This document shows, piece after piece, positions 49,111 through 61,913 of a DNA stretch of 64,000 nt. The DNA comes from Datisca glomerata (taxonomy: Eukaryota > Streptophyta > Magnoliopsida > Cucurbitales > Datiscaceae): assembly GCA_003255025.1 (NCBI GenBank), contig QANY01012071.1:496001-560000 (forward strand), read 5' to 3'. The notes under the pieces were generated by a model, which had not been told where the DNA came from, ran no database searches, and worked only from the letters and a program-made list of their open reading frames with translations. Positions within the stretch are counted from its first letter, which is position 1. The number at the start of each line of letters is the position of its first letter. Position numbers and translations under genes: made by a program.

Positions 49111-49440
49111 AGGCTCTGGCTTCGTCACTGTTGGGGCTAAGCCACAAATTGCTTCACCCGGACCACCACCATTGACGGTGAAACCCACGCCTACTGAAGC
49201 TGATGAAGGCACAACAGAAGTAAGAATTGTTGTTGGAAAAGGAGACGAACAACCATAGCAGAGAGAAAGAGAGCACCGACGACGAAGCTTCTCAGATTTC
49301 TCCTAGAGGAGGACGAAATTGGTTGTTCGCATTAAAGGAGAGACTGATCTTCCTGTGCCCTAGGTTTGGTTGAAGGTGAAGGGGAAGGGAAAAGTGAAAA
49401 AGATGAAGAAGATAGGAACCTATTCTACTGGTTTCAAAGG
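49111..49440 (-). other. Upstream segment of the tubulin fragment
   Basis: Relatively GC-balanced, CT-rich in the minus sense, with a possible leader-like run ('cttttcccttccccttcacc'). It joins the tubulin fragment inside what should be coding sequence, so its origin differs from tubulin. No product is identifiable. Confidence 0.35.
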
Positions 49441-49449
49441 AGGTTAAAC

Positions 49450-52150
49450 TTAAAAACCATCCAATGGTTCTACAGTACAGTTTATTTACAGTATAGGAGT
49501 TGTTTTACATACATTTGAACGTAAATTATTTACATATTTATAAACTTTTACATTCAAATATACATAAATATAGTCCGTGTACCGTAAAATTTTCCTAAGT
49601 GATAATCTCATTTACAAATAGTTCATAAGTTTGTTTAATTATGCTTCATTTGTATATGATTTAGTAAAGTTCATAAATCTTAGCATAAGAAGGTACAATA
49701 TAATGTGTCTCTAAAAACGTTTATGGAATATTAATAATAAAAAAATATGTATCAAAGTTTATTAAATCAGGAGTTAAGGATAATTATATGTGACATTTGT
49801 GAACATTAGAAGTAGGTTTCACTGGTTGTACTCATTAAATATATGATTGTGATTTGACAATCGCAAATATCCATAAGACTCCTCTTAGTTAATGTTCATT
49901 TTCTCTCAACCAACACGTCAACTATGCTCTTCAAGTCATATCAAAATCAATTAAATGTTTAAGCTTTTATTTGAAAATAATTAAAAGTTTGTTTTTACTC
50001 GAAGCATATTTCAATAATTATGAGCCAAGATGAGACTCATTAGTTTATATATGAGTAATTCTAGGCCGACTAAGTTATAGACTAAGTTTTAATTGATCAG
50101 GTGCCGTGTCATTAATCTACAAGATAATTTGGTAAATTAGTTTGATAAATTAGAAAATACCAACCTATGAATTAATGATATATATCACTTGATCACTTAA
50201 AATAAGGTGATGCTATATACATGGTTAAAATTGTTATATACGGGTCAATTTATTTAAAAGACAATTTCATCCTTCATCTAAGAAACGTTAAAATTTTAAA
50301 ACTTAGAATGGAGTGCAGTACCGATTCCACCTTTTCTTTTCTTTTTTGTTTTTCTTTTGTTCAGGAGCTAAGGGGTGTGACTATGACGTCACGTGGGTGC
50401 AATTACAGGTGTGATCTAGTAACAATAAATGACAAATATAGCATGCGAACATGGAGGTTGAGATCTGAAGGGTGAAGGACGAGCACTTTGAGCCAACCTA
50501 TGGAAAGTGACAAAATGCTCTTGGGATGAGGAATTTAGAGAGAATTCTCTAAGTCTAGTAAATAGAAAATATGAAGCAAAAATAAAAGTCTTTTGCAATG
50601 AAAGGGAGACATCTATTTATAGAGAAGCTTCCATGCGGGGTCCACTCCAATTAATCCATTGACAAATTGGTAGTGGACCCTACGTAATGACACATCAACA
50701 AGTTCGTTGAGGTGGCAATGTCCAGTCATCATTTGTTATAGCCATAACCACGTGGATCAGGGTATCTATGGGGAAGATTCTCATGTACGCTACCTTTCAC
50801 ATTGTGCCATGTGTCACGTGAAGTGACAGTGAAACCGGAAAGGAAGAACATAGAGAGCGCCCCATATCGACGAGATGGGCAGTATTTGTCTAAGACCCCT
50901 TCCTAGGGGTGTCCTAAGAACTAAGTCTATTCCCGCAAATGGGAAGAAGGCACATCCACGACTGTCAAAGAGGTCATACTAGTAAAGGGATACATTTTCC
51001 AGTACAGTGAACCTTGTCCACATCTTACCAGACCACAGCTCCCAGAATTGTTCCCAGACAAATGACTTACTTAAGTCTTTGTCGCTTAACTTAGTGGTTA
51101 TAAGGATATGAATGATTATATAAAAAGAATAAAGAATACAATATACATTTTATGTCGGTCGGTCGTTGATGTGGATCCAAGAATCGCGTTGAATAGTCAA
51201 AGCTAACACTTGCCAGTAGTTCATAGAAGCAACATGTGACACATCAGCGAGTCAAAATCAAAACGGTAAACCATCATATACATTTAGCCCCATGTACAAG
51301 TTTGATGTAGAACATGCAACTCGTACACAAATTATGTCATACAACCTTTGACTGTAGTAATTCAATAATGGAACTTCAATCTATTTGTATCTATGTAATT
51401 TCTCTCCCAATGAAGGATATTTTGTGTTCTCCATCATGTGTTGCAATTAATCCCCCACTTTGTATTTTACCATAAATTTCCTTACGTTGCTCAAACCGTC
51501 AATTTTGTATTGTGTTTTAATTGTAAAACTCTTTGAATTAGCATGTATATAACACCATTAGTATAAGGATGCAATATAACTGATGTGTGTTTTTCAATAT
51601 AAGATTACGCGTTGTAGGTTCGTTATTGGTACAATCATTCTGTCTTCAGGGATCGTTACAACATCAAATTGTGTGTAAAATAGGTCTATTTTCATGGAAA
51701 ATGAGCAAAGAAACAAAACTCACTAGGCTTTTCCTAATGAATCTGGCCATTTTTTAGCCAAATTATGTCATTTAGGCCTTCAAATAAGTGTTTTTCCTTT
51801 TTAGGAAAGTTTTGTTTTGTCCATAACTTTTGGTAAAAAAAATCATATTATCGAACAGTCAGTGGCGTTGCAATCTTGACATCCAGTAGTCTATCCTACT
51901 CCTTTAGTACAAAAATTGCTTTTTTGGAAAAAATTCCATATTTCATAGTGCGCTGAATATAAGAAGATGACGTTATAAAAACTCTTCAATTCTTTTATGA
52001 CATAATTAATATTTCAGAATCTCTACTCTTTTGGCAAGGTTTCCATTTTTAATAAATTCAGTCTTTTGAAAACTTGCCAAACTAACAACCTTTCCCTTTT
52101 TAATGAATTTAGTCTTTTGGGGACCTACCAAACTGTCCTGTCATTTACCC
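49450..52150. other. Gene-poor AT-rich region
   Basis: No supported coding region. Notable points are a TATA-like CTCTATAAATAG on the minus strand (50613-50625) and a duplicated phrase 'tttttaataaattcagtctttt' / 'tttttaatgaatttagtctttt' at 52045-52115. Region 50220-51250 is more GC-balanced and could be LTR or promoter sequence of an unrecognised element. Confidence 0.4.
50611..50628 (-). promoter_or_regulatory. TATA-box-like site
   Basis: Minus strand reads CTCTATAAATAGATG, a textbook plant TATA context. About 100-200 bases downstream there is a leader-like stretch but no recognisable coding sequence. It could be the core promoter of a retroelement LTR. Confidence 0.35.
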
Positions 52151-52639
52151 CCTATATATGAGAGACACATGTGATGAATAGAGTTTTTCACTTCACATCA
52201 TTCAGAAGAATCACCACTGTTGAGTAAGGTAAAATTTATTTTTCATCATCATTTTGTCTTCTTGTCAAATATTTTGTGCGGTCAATGATATTGATTTTTT
52301 TGTAAATAGTCATTGTCATAGATTACCATTGTACAATTGAAGCTCTATCGCGGATCAATCTCGCATATCAACTGTTTAGGTAATTAATCATAGGACAACA
52401 AGAATAACATAGTAAGAACATGATGGAGCATTGGTTGCACATAATGTATAATAGTATTAGGACAACGTCGGACACCATTACATGGAACATGCAATGGCGG
52501 TGGATGCCATTGCATGGGACATGCAAAGGCGTGTGGGTCGCCTTTGTAAGTGGCATGCAAAGGCTATCTTATAACTTTTTTAATTCTATTCATATATTCT
52601 TACTTATGAACATTTCAATAATATCTGGTGTAGGACTCT

Positions 52640-53616
52640 TCTGGGACAATGCCAATGGAAGCAACAATGTCAATTAATATTGAAGCTTTTGGTCTTTCTC
52701 CTACAGTGAATCGAATGTTGAATGAACAAGCTCACCCGATGATGAACCTAATTATCGTGGCAGTCCCCCATGATTCATCCATTGGACTTCCCATTCCCCA
52801 GGATAATCTAGACAACCTTAATGCTTTTTTCGATTCAGTACCTCTGACAGTGGATATCTTTGATTATAATGCTTGAGTAGCATTGCCCCCCTCATTGTAG
52901 TCAAGGAAAAGTATTGACAGTAATCCAAGTCATGAGTACGAATGATGTTCATGATGATGTAGATTATGATGTTGACTACGACATTCAAAGTGCTTTCCAA
53001 GAGGATATGTCTTGATCTCTGACGCCCATGCAAGATGACTTAGATGGTGACACTTTTTAGATAAAAGATGATCATTATTTTTGGCATGATCTTGATAAGT
53101 TTAAGCTACAACTTTCTGGAGTGCTGATTAAATTTGGAGACATGTATGTAGATAAATATCTTCACGGTTACCTTGTGAAAATGGAGGAGGTATATCCTCA
53201 TACAGAATTGAAACACATGTGTGCCTCATATTGGGTCAGGTTAGGGTGCGCATTCATGTTAGGCGAGGTCTTGTACATGATAGATCACTTCACTGTTGAT
53301 AGTGCTAAAACAGAGCCATTAGTTTATAGGTTGTCTGTGTGGAAAATTTTGAAAGCTCAAAAGGTTGAGCTAAAATGGTTAAGACCTTTCATTCATGCTT
53401 GTAGACGAATTCATAAACAACTCGTACGGACAGAAAATCTTAATGTTCATCGACGAGAAACGTCGATGCCATGTTGCAGTTATAAAGGAGTCTTCTCAAC
53501 ATATTCAATCTGTTGACAAAGCAATAAGAAAGCATCAAATAGTTGCAACAAAGAATCCTATTGTTGATCGCAATCCATCTGATAAGATTAACGAATATCC
53601 ATTCACAACACTTTAA
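52640..53616 (+). pseudogene. Unrecognised coding remnants
   Basis: A 75-codon frame at 52649-52876 ends in TGA. A second block from about 53070 reads 'YFWHDLDKFKLQLSG', then the 131-codon frame at 53121-53516 ('YVDKYLHGYLVKMEEVYPHT', 'CASYWVRLGCAFMLGEVLYM'). It shifts frame near 53400 into 'ILMFIDEKRRCHVAVIKESS' and 'NEYPFTTL' (stop 53614-53616). Codon use and residue mix look like genuine protein, unlike nearby AT-rich frames, but I recognise no family. A transposable-element gene or a decayed host gene are both possible. Confidence 0.45.
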
Positions 53617-53899
53617 TTCATTTTTGTTTTTGTTTTGAATTTGCTTTGAGTTCATTTTTTTACCATGTAGTTGGACATCTTTTATGCTTTCTAGTAGTAC
53701 ACTATCTTTTTTATATATGCACATTCTCCCCTCTTTTTAAGAAAATGATAACATTAAAGTCATACTATTGAATATTAATATCAAATATCATATCAGCACA
53801 ATTAAGATATCGTGAGTTATTTTCCATAATGCATCACTTAGTAATTAATTTACATTCAGTTTCAGTCTATATCTTGTAATAATTTTTATTAACACAAAT

Positions 53900-54885
53900 T
53901 AGAGGTGGCAAATGGGCCGGTTCTGATCACAAACCAACTGAATCGACCCGTTATAATCTGACCCGACCTAGTAGTGAACATTACTAGGCCAGTTAAGGCC
54001 CGCGGGCCTGGCCGAGCCATCACAGGCCTTGTCTTCAAGGCCTATGGCCCGGCCCATGAATCCACTCTTTTGTTTAAAAAATTGAACAAATATGCATGTA
54101 GTGAAGTTTGAACCCTTGACCTCTTCATTATAAGTCATACTCTTTACCAATAGGCCAAGACAACATTTGTTAAATATATTTTTATTGTCTTTTAACACAT
54201 TTTATCGAAACTTCAAATAATATACTTTTGAGATAAACGTATTTAATTAAATAAAATATTTTTCATTTAAATGAACATTTTATTCAATGAATTTTTTTAA
54301 AAATATTGGTTTAATATTCTTAATATTTTTTGTTGTGTTAATAAACATGAATTATAAATTAGTTATTAATTATTTATTATATTTTTAGATTTTACGTGAA
54401 TATGAATATCACTCATTTATGAATTTAATAAATAAAATAATTATTTTACTTATATTACATATTTTTCTATTGAGATTTTAAAGTAATAAAATAAAATAAT
54501 TATAAGAAAGTAACATGACTTTCATATAGCTTAGAGGTAATTACTATACTTCATCTATTCTCCACTAAGGTTCAACTCTCTACATCTACATTTTTGATGA
54601 ACTAAATCACATTAAAGGGAGGGGAAACGGGTCGGTCCGGTTCAACTTAATGGTAATCCTTAATCGGGATCGGCCCGTGAACCGGGTTGACTTCACGGGC
54701 CGGCTCAACGGTTCATTCCAGGTCGTGCTAAAATTCCAGCGGCCCGGCCTGGAACTGGCCCACCCTAAAATTTCAGTCGTCCGGCCCGAAACTGGCCCGT
54801 GAATTACCTGGAAAGGCCCGGGTCTAGCTCGTCAACCGGTTGGGCCGAGCATTGCCGGGTCGGGTCGGGCCTACTGCCACCCCTA
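53900..54885. mobile_element. Complete non-autonomous hAT-like element
   Basis: The terminal inverted repeats are TAGAGGTGGCA (53900-53910) and, complemented, TAGGGGTGGCA (54875-54885), with one mismatch. The 8-bp target duplication ACACAAAT is perfect (53892-53899 and 54886-54893). Both subterminal regions are GC-rich with repeated 'ggcccg/cgggcc' motifs, and the middle is AT-rich. Total length is 986 bp with no transposase frame. Homologous to 1-703. Family membership rests on the TIR and duplication length. Confidence 0.93.
54102..54157 (-). other. tRNA-like pol III box pair within hAT-like element
   Basis: The minus strand has TGGCCTATTGGTAAAG (complement of 54142-54157, A-box-like) and GGTTCAAACTTC (complement of 54102-54113, B-box-like), spaced 28 bases. 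The same arrangement occurs in the 1-703 copy, so the segment was part of the element before it spread. Confidence 0.5.
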
Positions 54886-55019
54886 ACACAAATGTATCCG
54901 ACGAAGTATATTTCAAAGATGTAATACATCCAATCTCAACATACGCGTTGTAATAATTTGTCATTACTACAAGTGTACTTGGCAAAGTGAAACACTCATT
55001 CCAAACATTATAACAAAAA

Positions 55020-55570
55020 AACCCTATGATAGCGGCCAAAAAACGCTATCATAGGGTTTTCATAGTGATTTTTGTAACGCTATGTTTGCCAAAATTATTA
55101 AAACTTTGACCCTACGATAACTTTTTTAAACGCTATCATAACTACTTTTAATAGTATTTATAAAATGCTATTGTAACCTTTCGATAGCATTTTTTAAACG
55201 CTAAAAAAAGGTTTCCATAGCGTTTTATAAACGCTATTATAAATGTAGCAACAACGGGAGACCTTCCTATAACATTTTTAAATGCTATAGAAAGTATCCC
55301 ATTGCGCTTGGTGACTTTCTATAGCATTTAAAAAACGCTATAGAAAGATTTTCATAGTGTTTTATAAATGCTATTATAAGCATACCAACAATGGGAGACT
55401 TTCTATAACGTTCAAAAAACGCTATTGTAATTTTTCTATAGCGTTTTTCAAACGCTATAGAAAGGATACCAAGCGCAATGAGACGCTTTCTATAACGTTT
55501 AAAAATGATATTAAACGTGTATGATAGCTATTTTTAAAGCCGTTAAAAGCTTTTATAGCATATTTAAAAC
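55020..55570. repeat. Array of AACGCTAT/ATAGCGTT palindromes
   Basis: Inverted pairs such as TATAGCGTTTTTCAAACGCT (55438-55457) and 'ctatagcatttaaaaaacgc' occur about ten times, some as near-perfect hairpins. Each half-unit also appears alone. 'TACTACAAG' at 54965 resembles a worn CACTA end, and plant CACTA elements carry such subterminal repeats. No second end was found. Confidence 0.75.
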
Positions 55571-55579
55571 GTTATTGTA

Positions 55580-58180
55580 TGTCTAATCATATCATAACTG
55601 CATTTGTCTATTGTGCTTCTTTAGGCCATTATATTATCTTATGGGGTTTTAAATGCTGTAAATAATTTACGTTAATGTATTAAACAAATAGTATAAAGCT
55701 CATCCATTAAATCACTAATTTAAAATTTAATTAAAGAAAATTACTAATAAAGATCCATATCAAATGTCCAAAAAAAACCCTACAAAATAGCATTCCAAGG
55801 TGTTCATATCACATATTACAAATATTTTGAGTTGTACTAAATATCACAAATACAAGTCAAAGTTTTCATCAAAGAACTTCCATGTCTTCCTTTTGGAATC
55901 ATATTCCCCATCACTATGTGAAACCACGCACCATCTGAATTACTATGTGTTTGTTGTGTTTTCGGTGGACCTATATGAAAAAAATAATTGTTATAGTTCA
56001 ATATCCACTTATAAACATATATATTATCTTTATAAAAGGCTTTCCAATATTTAGGCATGTTGATCTATAAGATTGTAATCTAGATTGCAAAACTCTATTT
56101 CTAGAAATACATACTTTCCATGAATCTATGTTCTATCCTTGAAAATGCATATATAATAGCAAGTTAGAAAAATAACATAAGCAAATCCACACAAATGCAA
56201 GAACAAAAATACAAATCAAACATTTCAATCCACATTTCTAGGAACCCCCCCACTAACATTTCAATCATGCCACAAATTATGTCAACCCACATTTCTAGCC
56301 TCACAATACTAATCATCATAGAAGAAAATTTTAACATAATATTCAAAATCCAACCCTACCAACATAAATAAATCCAACAAAAATGTAAATCAAATATTTC
56401 AATCCACATTTCTAACACCCCATTTGTAGTTTGATTGATAAAGAGAGAGTTATTGTTAGAAGACTATCTGACCCTTGATGATGTAACTTTATCTTGTTGT
56501 TATATTATTATGATTCGTTAAAAAAATCGGTACCATCTTAAAAATACAAAACTCCACTAATGCAATTATAATCAATCACTTGCAATATAATCTCCAACCC
56601 ATTAAATGCACACAATTTTCATCGTCATACCTATAATCACCACCATCATCCTTCTTCTAATCTTAATTAACACCACTAATGCAGTCAATAATTAAACTCA
56701 AATCAACCTAATTTCAATCATGTCTAGTAGAATATCAACCAACAGTAGTTGGAAAAGAAGTACTTACAGTAGAATATCAACCAATATTTATGAACTTATT
56801 ATTTGATGTCAAAGCTTCAAAAAACATACTTTTATATGGTCAAGTTCATCTCATTATAATTTTACTAGCAAAACTTCCAAGATCAATTTTTTTATTTAGA
56901 TAGTTTATAAAGAAGCATATGTAAAATCACTATTAGTCATGCATACATGAACAAAAACATGAGAATTCTACAAAGTCGCATAGCATGTTCAATTTCATAT
57001 GGCTTATGCACATTTGTTGGAGGAAGTAAAAAGAAAAAAAGAAAAAGAGTTACCATCATAGTGTATAACATAGTGATGACTGTAACACTTATTTTAGCAC
57101 TACTGTAACATCTCAATACTTCAGCAATCAAACACATCAAACACACATAACAATTGTAGATATTGAATTAGATACTTACTAAGTAATAAACATCTTAACG
57201 TAAAGAAACATCCAACAAATGTTTCTTCTAATACTAATTCATCGAAAAAACCTCTCAACCCCTCACTTTTGGATTCAGCCAACTAGAAAAATCACAATGG
57301 CATGAGAAAATAAAACACTTGAACCTCTCAAAGCAGTATTAATACATGCACATCCATGCAAAAGAAACAAGAACTTTAATTTCGAAACTAATCACTCATA
57401 ATTGCATCACTCAAGGAACTAAGCACTCATTATAAAAATAGTTGAATAACATATAGATGAAGGAAACAACCTTCGGCAGCTTTATAAGGAACAAATAACC
57501 CTCTATGAGTACTAGTATCTGAAGTTGTAAGTGTCTTGTAGAACACATAAGAGGATACAAGATAGTCACATACTGATTATAGGGAGGCTCTGCTTGCAAA
57601 TAATCTGCCAAGAGCCCTAGTTTCTTAAAAAAATTGTTACTAAGAACTAATCATCAATGCAAATATATATATATGCGCAATCGTCATTTGCATATGCAAA
57701 AATTTCTCTAGTAGCAACATTCCAATTGCACAATCTCGATAACAATTTATCTAACACAACCAACACTTGAATTTCCAAATACCACTTACAAGTTATAATA
57801 TTACCTTTATCAATGAATATGCCTTCGCTTCCTCATTTTGGTCTTATATGACTAGTTGGGTGACCATAGGTAACATCAGCAAAGCTTTACAAGATGCTCC
57901 AAATGCAAAGAGGGAAGAAAAAAAAAGAATTCCAGTAATCACAAGCCTACTAAAATGATCTCATTCAAGATACCAAGCACAGATCCTCAACTGCTACAAA
58001 CAATACACTGCCATTGGAAAAATAAAAATTTTTTATGGAGGTAGTTTCTCTAATGAGCGAATTAGACGGTACTAAGCTCAATCTAATTATTACTATACAG
58101 AGTAGAAAAATAAAAACAACTCCAGCTTTTGGCATCTTAAGTTGATGTAGCAACTAAGACAAGGAATTAGGATTTTTTAT
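55580..58180. other. Gene-poor AT-rich region
   Basis: No coding sequence or RNA gene supported. 'caatccacatttctag' phrases recur at 56226-56300 and 56399-56412. Short frames on both strands have no protein-like composition. Confidence 0.4.
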
Positions 58181-58189
58181 TAACTCGAA

Positions 58190-59620
58190 TGTTAATCCAG
58201 TTTTTGTAATCAAGGACAGCAGCAATGGACAAAAGGATTCAGATGGATTTAAGCATGACTACCGGTGAGAAGGTATCCTTGTAGTCTATACATTCCTTTT
58301 AGGTGTAGCCCTTGGATACTAGCCTATCTTTGAATGTCTCTACATTCCCATCCGGACCTCTTTTTTATTATAGATATATTTGCATCCTACGGGTTTTATC
58401 TCTTCAGGAGGATCTACAAGTTTCCACACTTTGTTCGAGTACATCGAATGCATCTCAATGTTCATGGCTTCCTATCATAAGTTTACTTCAGGACCAACCA
58501 TGACCTCTGAGTATGAGATTGGTTAATCTAGGTCCTTGTCTGTGACAGCTGTCAAAGCTTCTCAATAGGACATGTACCTTTCAGGTTCTCTCATAACTTT
58601 CCCACTACGTCGAGGCTCCATAGTCTTTGGCACCTGTCGTGGTTCTTCCATTATTGAATCATAAATAATTTTTTATTGGGGAGTCGGTGTTCTCCCACCC
58701 AATAATTACTCTAGCACAACTGTGCTTCTCGGCTGTACACTTTTAATCTAATCTTCTTCAAGAAAATGAGCATTCATGCTAATGAATATTTTCTTGTCAA
58801 TTATACTGTAGACGATTTACCCATTCATTCCCATAGGATGTCCTACAAACATGCACAATTCTAAACGCCTGGCCAACTTGCCTGTCTTCGGTCTTAGAAC
58901 ATGTATCATGCAACCCCATGTTCTAAAATGGTGAACGGACGACTTTTTCCCATACCATCTTTCATATGGTATACTAGGAACCGTCTTTGACGGAACTTGG
59001 TTCAGAATATATGTCGCTGCTAGTAAGGAATATTACCAGAATGAATCTGGGAGGGATGAGTAACTCATCATGGTTCTAACCATATCCATTAGAGTTCAAT
59101 TTCTTCTCTCTGACACACCATTTTGTTGTGGCATACCAGGTGTTGTAAGCTGAGAAAGAATACATTCTTCCTTAAGAAACTCTATGAACTCTCCTAGCAA
59201 GTACTCTCCACCATGATCAGATCGTAGTGTTTTGATTTATTTTTCTAATTGCTTTTCAACCAAGGCCTTATATTCTTTAAACTTTTCAAAGATTTCAAAA
59301 TTTTTATGCAATAGATAAACATGACAAACGTGAATAGTCGTTAGTGAAGGTTACGAAGTATTGATAACCTCCTCTTGCTTGGATATTCAATGGCCCGCAT
59401 GCATCACTATGTATTAATTCAAGACATTGAATGACTCTTTCACCTTTTGATGAAAAAGATCTCTTAGTCATTTTATATTTTATATAGGATTCACATGTGG
59501 GTAGTGAACCCACACTTAAAGATTGCAAATGACCGTCCTTCACAAGTATTTTAAGCCTATCTAGGCTCATATGTCCAAGACGTAAGTGCCATAGATAGGT
59601 TAGAATGGTTGAGTTATACT
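58190..59620 (-). pseudogene. Copia C pol remnant: integrase and start of reverse transcriptase
   Basis: Minus-strand frames read 'MSLDRLKILVKDGHLQSL' and 'CLELIHSDACGPLNIQARGG' with 'YQYFVTFTNDYSR' (59304-59570). Shifted frames follow with 'FRTWGCMIHVLRPK' and 'MFVGHPMGMNG', then 'YSNKVWKLVDPPEEIKPVGC' near 58400. This is the GAG-pre-integrase, integrase and early reverse transcriptase order of copia elements. It stops near 58190; the YVDD region and 3' LTR were not found. Numerous stops and frameshifts. Confidence 0.82.
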
Positions 59621-59759
59621 TTCACCTTTTACTATCCCTATGTGGATCGATATTCACTTCAGTGTCACAAATCATGGGTATTACAGGTTTTACATGATAC
59701 AATTTATTAATCATTCTTGCGATAGTAATTAAACATTCATTTCTAAAAATACCTTATGA

Positions 59760-61913
59760 TCAACATCATATATTTTCTGACAGGAATTTCAGATTTCATC
59801 CTACAGTTCATGAAGTTACATACAACTGTCTGGCTTGACGACCGTGATCCTCAAACATTTCGATTGTTTAATATCATATCAGCGGGCGGTCTCAAAGTTT
59901 TGATGTTTCTGGGGCAACACATTGCTCACAGATGTCAAGATGTAACATATGAAGATCTCGTCAAAACACAACCAAGAAGCATAAGCATCATTTTTCTCTT
60001 GAGTCGATTCAGCAATATGCACAAGATGACAAGGGGTAGTGAGCATGAACATGTACTTTTTTATCGTTAGCATGATATCAAGATTTCATTTCCAATCCAT
60101 ATTATTTTCACTGTTGAATTTGTTAGCATTAAGAATAGTTGAGAGAGAGGATATCAACATGATTATTGAAAAAAAATAAATAAAATGGTGTAAATAAATG
60201 ATCAATTGTTTAAGAAAGTATGATGCATGATGCAACTACTAAATATTTTAAATTCTAAAAAAAATATTTCCTCCATGATGTTACGATAAAAAATGATAGT
60301 TTGTCTCATCGAGTGATCTAGTCCAAACTATCTCTTATCGCATCGAGACTCCTCTCGTTTGGTTAACGCTCAAATGTCTCCACATCTAGCTTCACCAATC
60401 ATTAAAGGTTTTGGTCACCTTGGCCCCATTGACTAGCCCCTATTGGGGGATTCCAATGTGCTTTAGTCTAAGTGTTTAACCAACTCGACTTTTAAGGGTT
60501 GCTATGAACTAACAGTCCATCTATGGGACGGCCCTGCCCCGCCACTCCCTTTAGAAGTCTTAGCTTCTGAAGCAACCCAATGACTCGAAGCGACACGATT
60601 CTAAAGTTTCTCACATTCAAGTGAGGACCGTTATGAGCAGTTGTAACCTTTTCTCGTGACATGATCAAGTTTGCATTGGAGACCTTGGGAACGTTTCAAC
60701 GTAAACGACAATCCCACTTAGTTTTTGAAAAAAATTAGATTTTGGATTATTTTTCAAAAAACATAACTTTTATTAATTTGAAAAACATGATGAAATTTAT
60801 AAATCCTTTATTAATTTTAAATCTCAATTTAAAATCAAAACCATTATAAGTTTCACATTGTAATTAAATAATAACCATTATCAATTAATCTATAATGATG
60901 CATGTACATGCTACATGACAATATGATATTGGCATATCTATAATCTATATGGCAAGTTATATGATGATGCATGATTAAAATTAAATCATACATTTAAATT
61001 TAACTTCCCTATTGGCTTATTTCTAATTACAATCAATAAAACAATAATAAATAAATTACAAATTAATGTATGAACTAATCTTCATGGCGTCTTCAATTTG
61101 CTCCTTTGTCTTCATGTTGTGCCACCATTTTGTAATAATTTACAAAATATTAGTCCCATTTTTAAAAATAATTTACAATTTAAAAATTTTAATTTTCCAA
61201 CATTTTTTACTTTGATAAACAAAAAAACCAAGAAATTAGTAAATTGATTTATTTTTAAAATAAATAACAATTATACAAGCGTTGAAAAATTTATCAAATT
61301 AAATGAGGGACTAAAATTGATTTTAAAATAATATTTCAAAATTTAAATTTAAAAAACTCTAGGTTTACCTAAAATCATGAGTTTTTAAAACTTGTAGGTT
61401 TCCTAATCTGATTAAGACTCTACCGTGCAAGGGACAATACATGGCAGTAGTAGCGGCCTGTGGTGGAGGCCAGTGGTGAATAGTATTGCCGGTGAACAAT
61501 ATCGACATGAACAATACCGTCGTTGAACAGTACCAGCATGAACAGTGCCGACTGTGAACAGTCCGCGGGAACAGTGTGGTTTCTGGCGTCTTCTTGGTGG
61601 TTGTACGATGACTTCTTGGTTATAGTTTTGAGCAATTTTCGGTGATGATTTCGAGGCGACGATGAATTTACAATAAATAAAAAATTTAAAACAATTGCAG
61701 TAATTTAATTACATAAATTTTTTGCCTCAAATTCGGCGTACATCAATTCTAAATAAAAACGCCTAGAGCCAATAGTTCCGGATCCAATCACAAAACATAA
61801 TCAAAATAATTTTGAATCTACCATACAAACATATGCCAATATCCATAAAATTCACGATACATTCGTTTTAATTATCTATATGCATAATCTTAAACCTACA
61901 CTCTGATACCAAT
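59760..61913 (-). other. Copia C leader and gag region, non-coding or decayed
   Basis: Between the primer binding site and the integrase no gag frame is readable. Two landmarks exist: a run of GAACAGTACCAG-like repeats at 61490-61575, about 16 bases apart, and a segment at 60290-60730 whose complement resembles 63745-64000. A plus-strand 104-codon frame (59756-60070) is unconvincing. Confidence 0.45.
61892..61912 (-). other. Copia C primer binding site
   Basis: The minus strand reads TTGGTATCAGAGTGTAGG directly after the LTR end CCCAGCA. The first 11 bases match the usual plant copia primer site complementary to initiator methionine tRNA. Confidence 0.8.

Noticed and set aside
52490..52565. 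Hairpin-like 'gccattgcatg/catgcaaaggc' run as a regulatory RNA
   Set aside because: Local duplication of a short phrase with only partial pairing; no promoter or conserved context.
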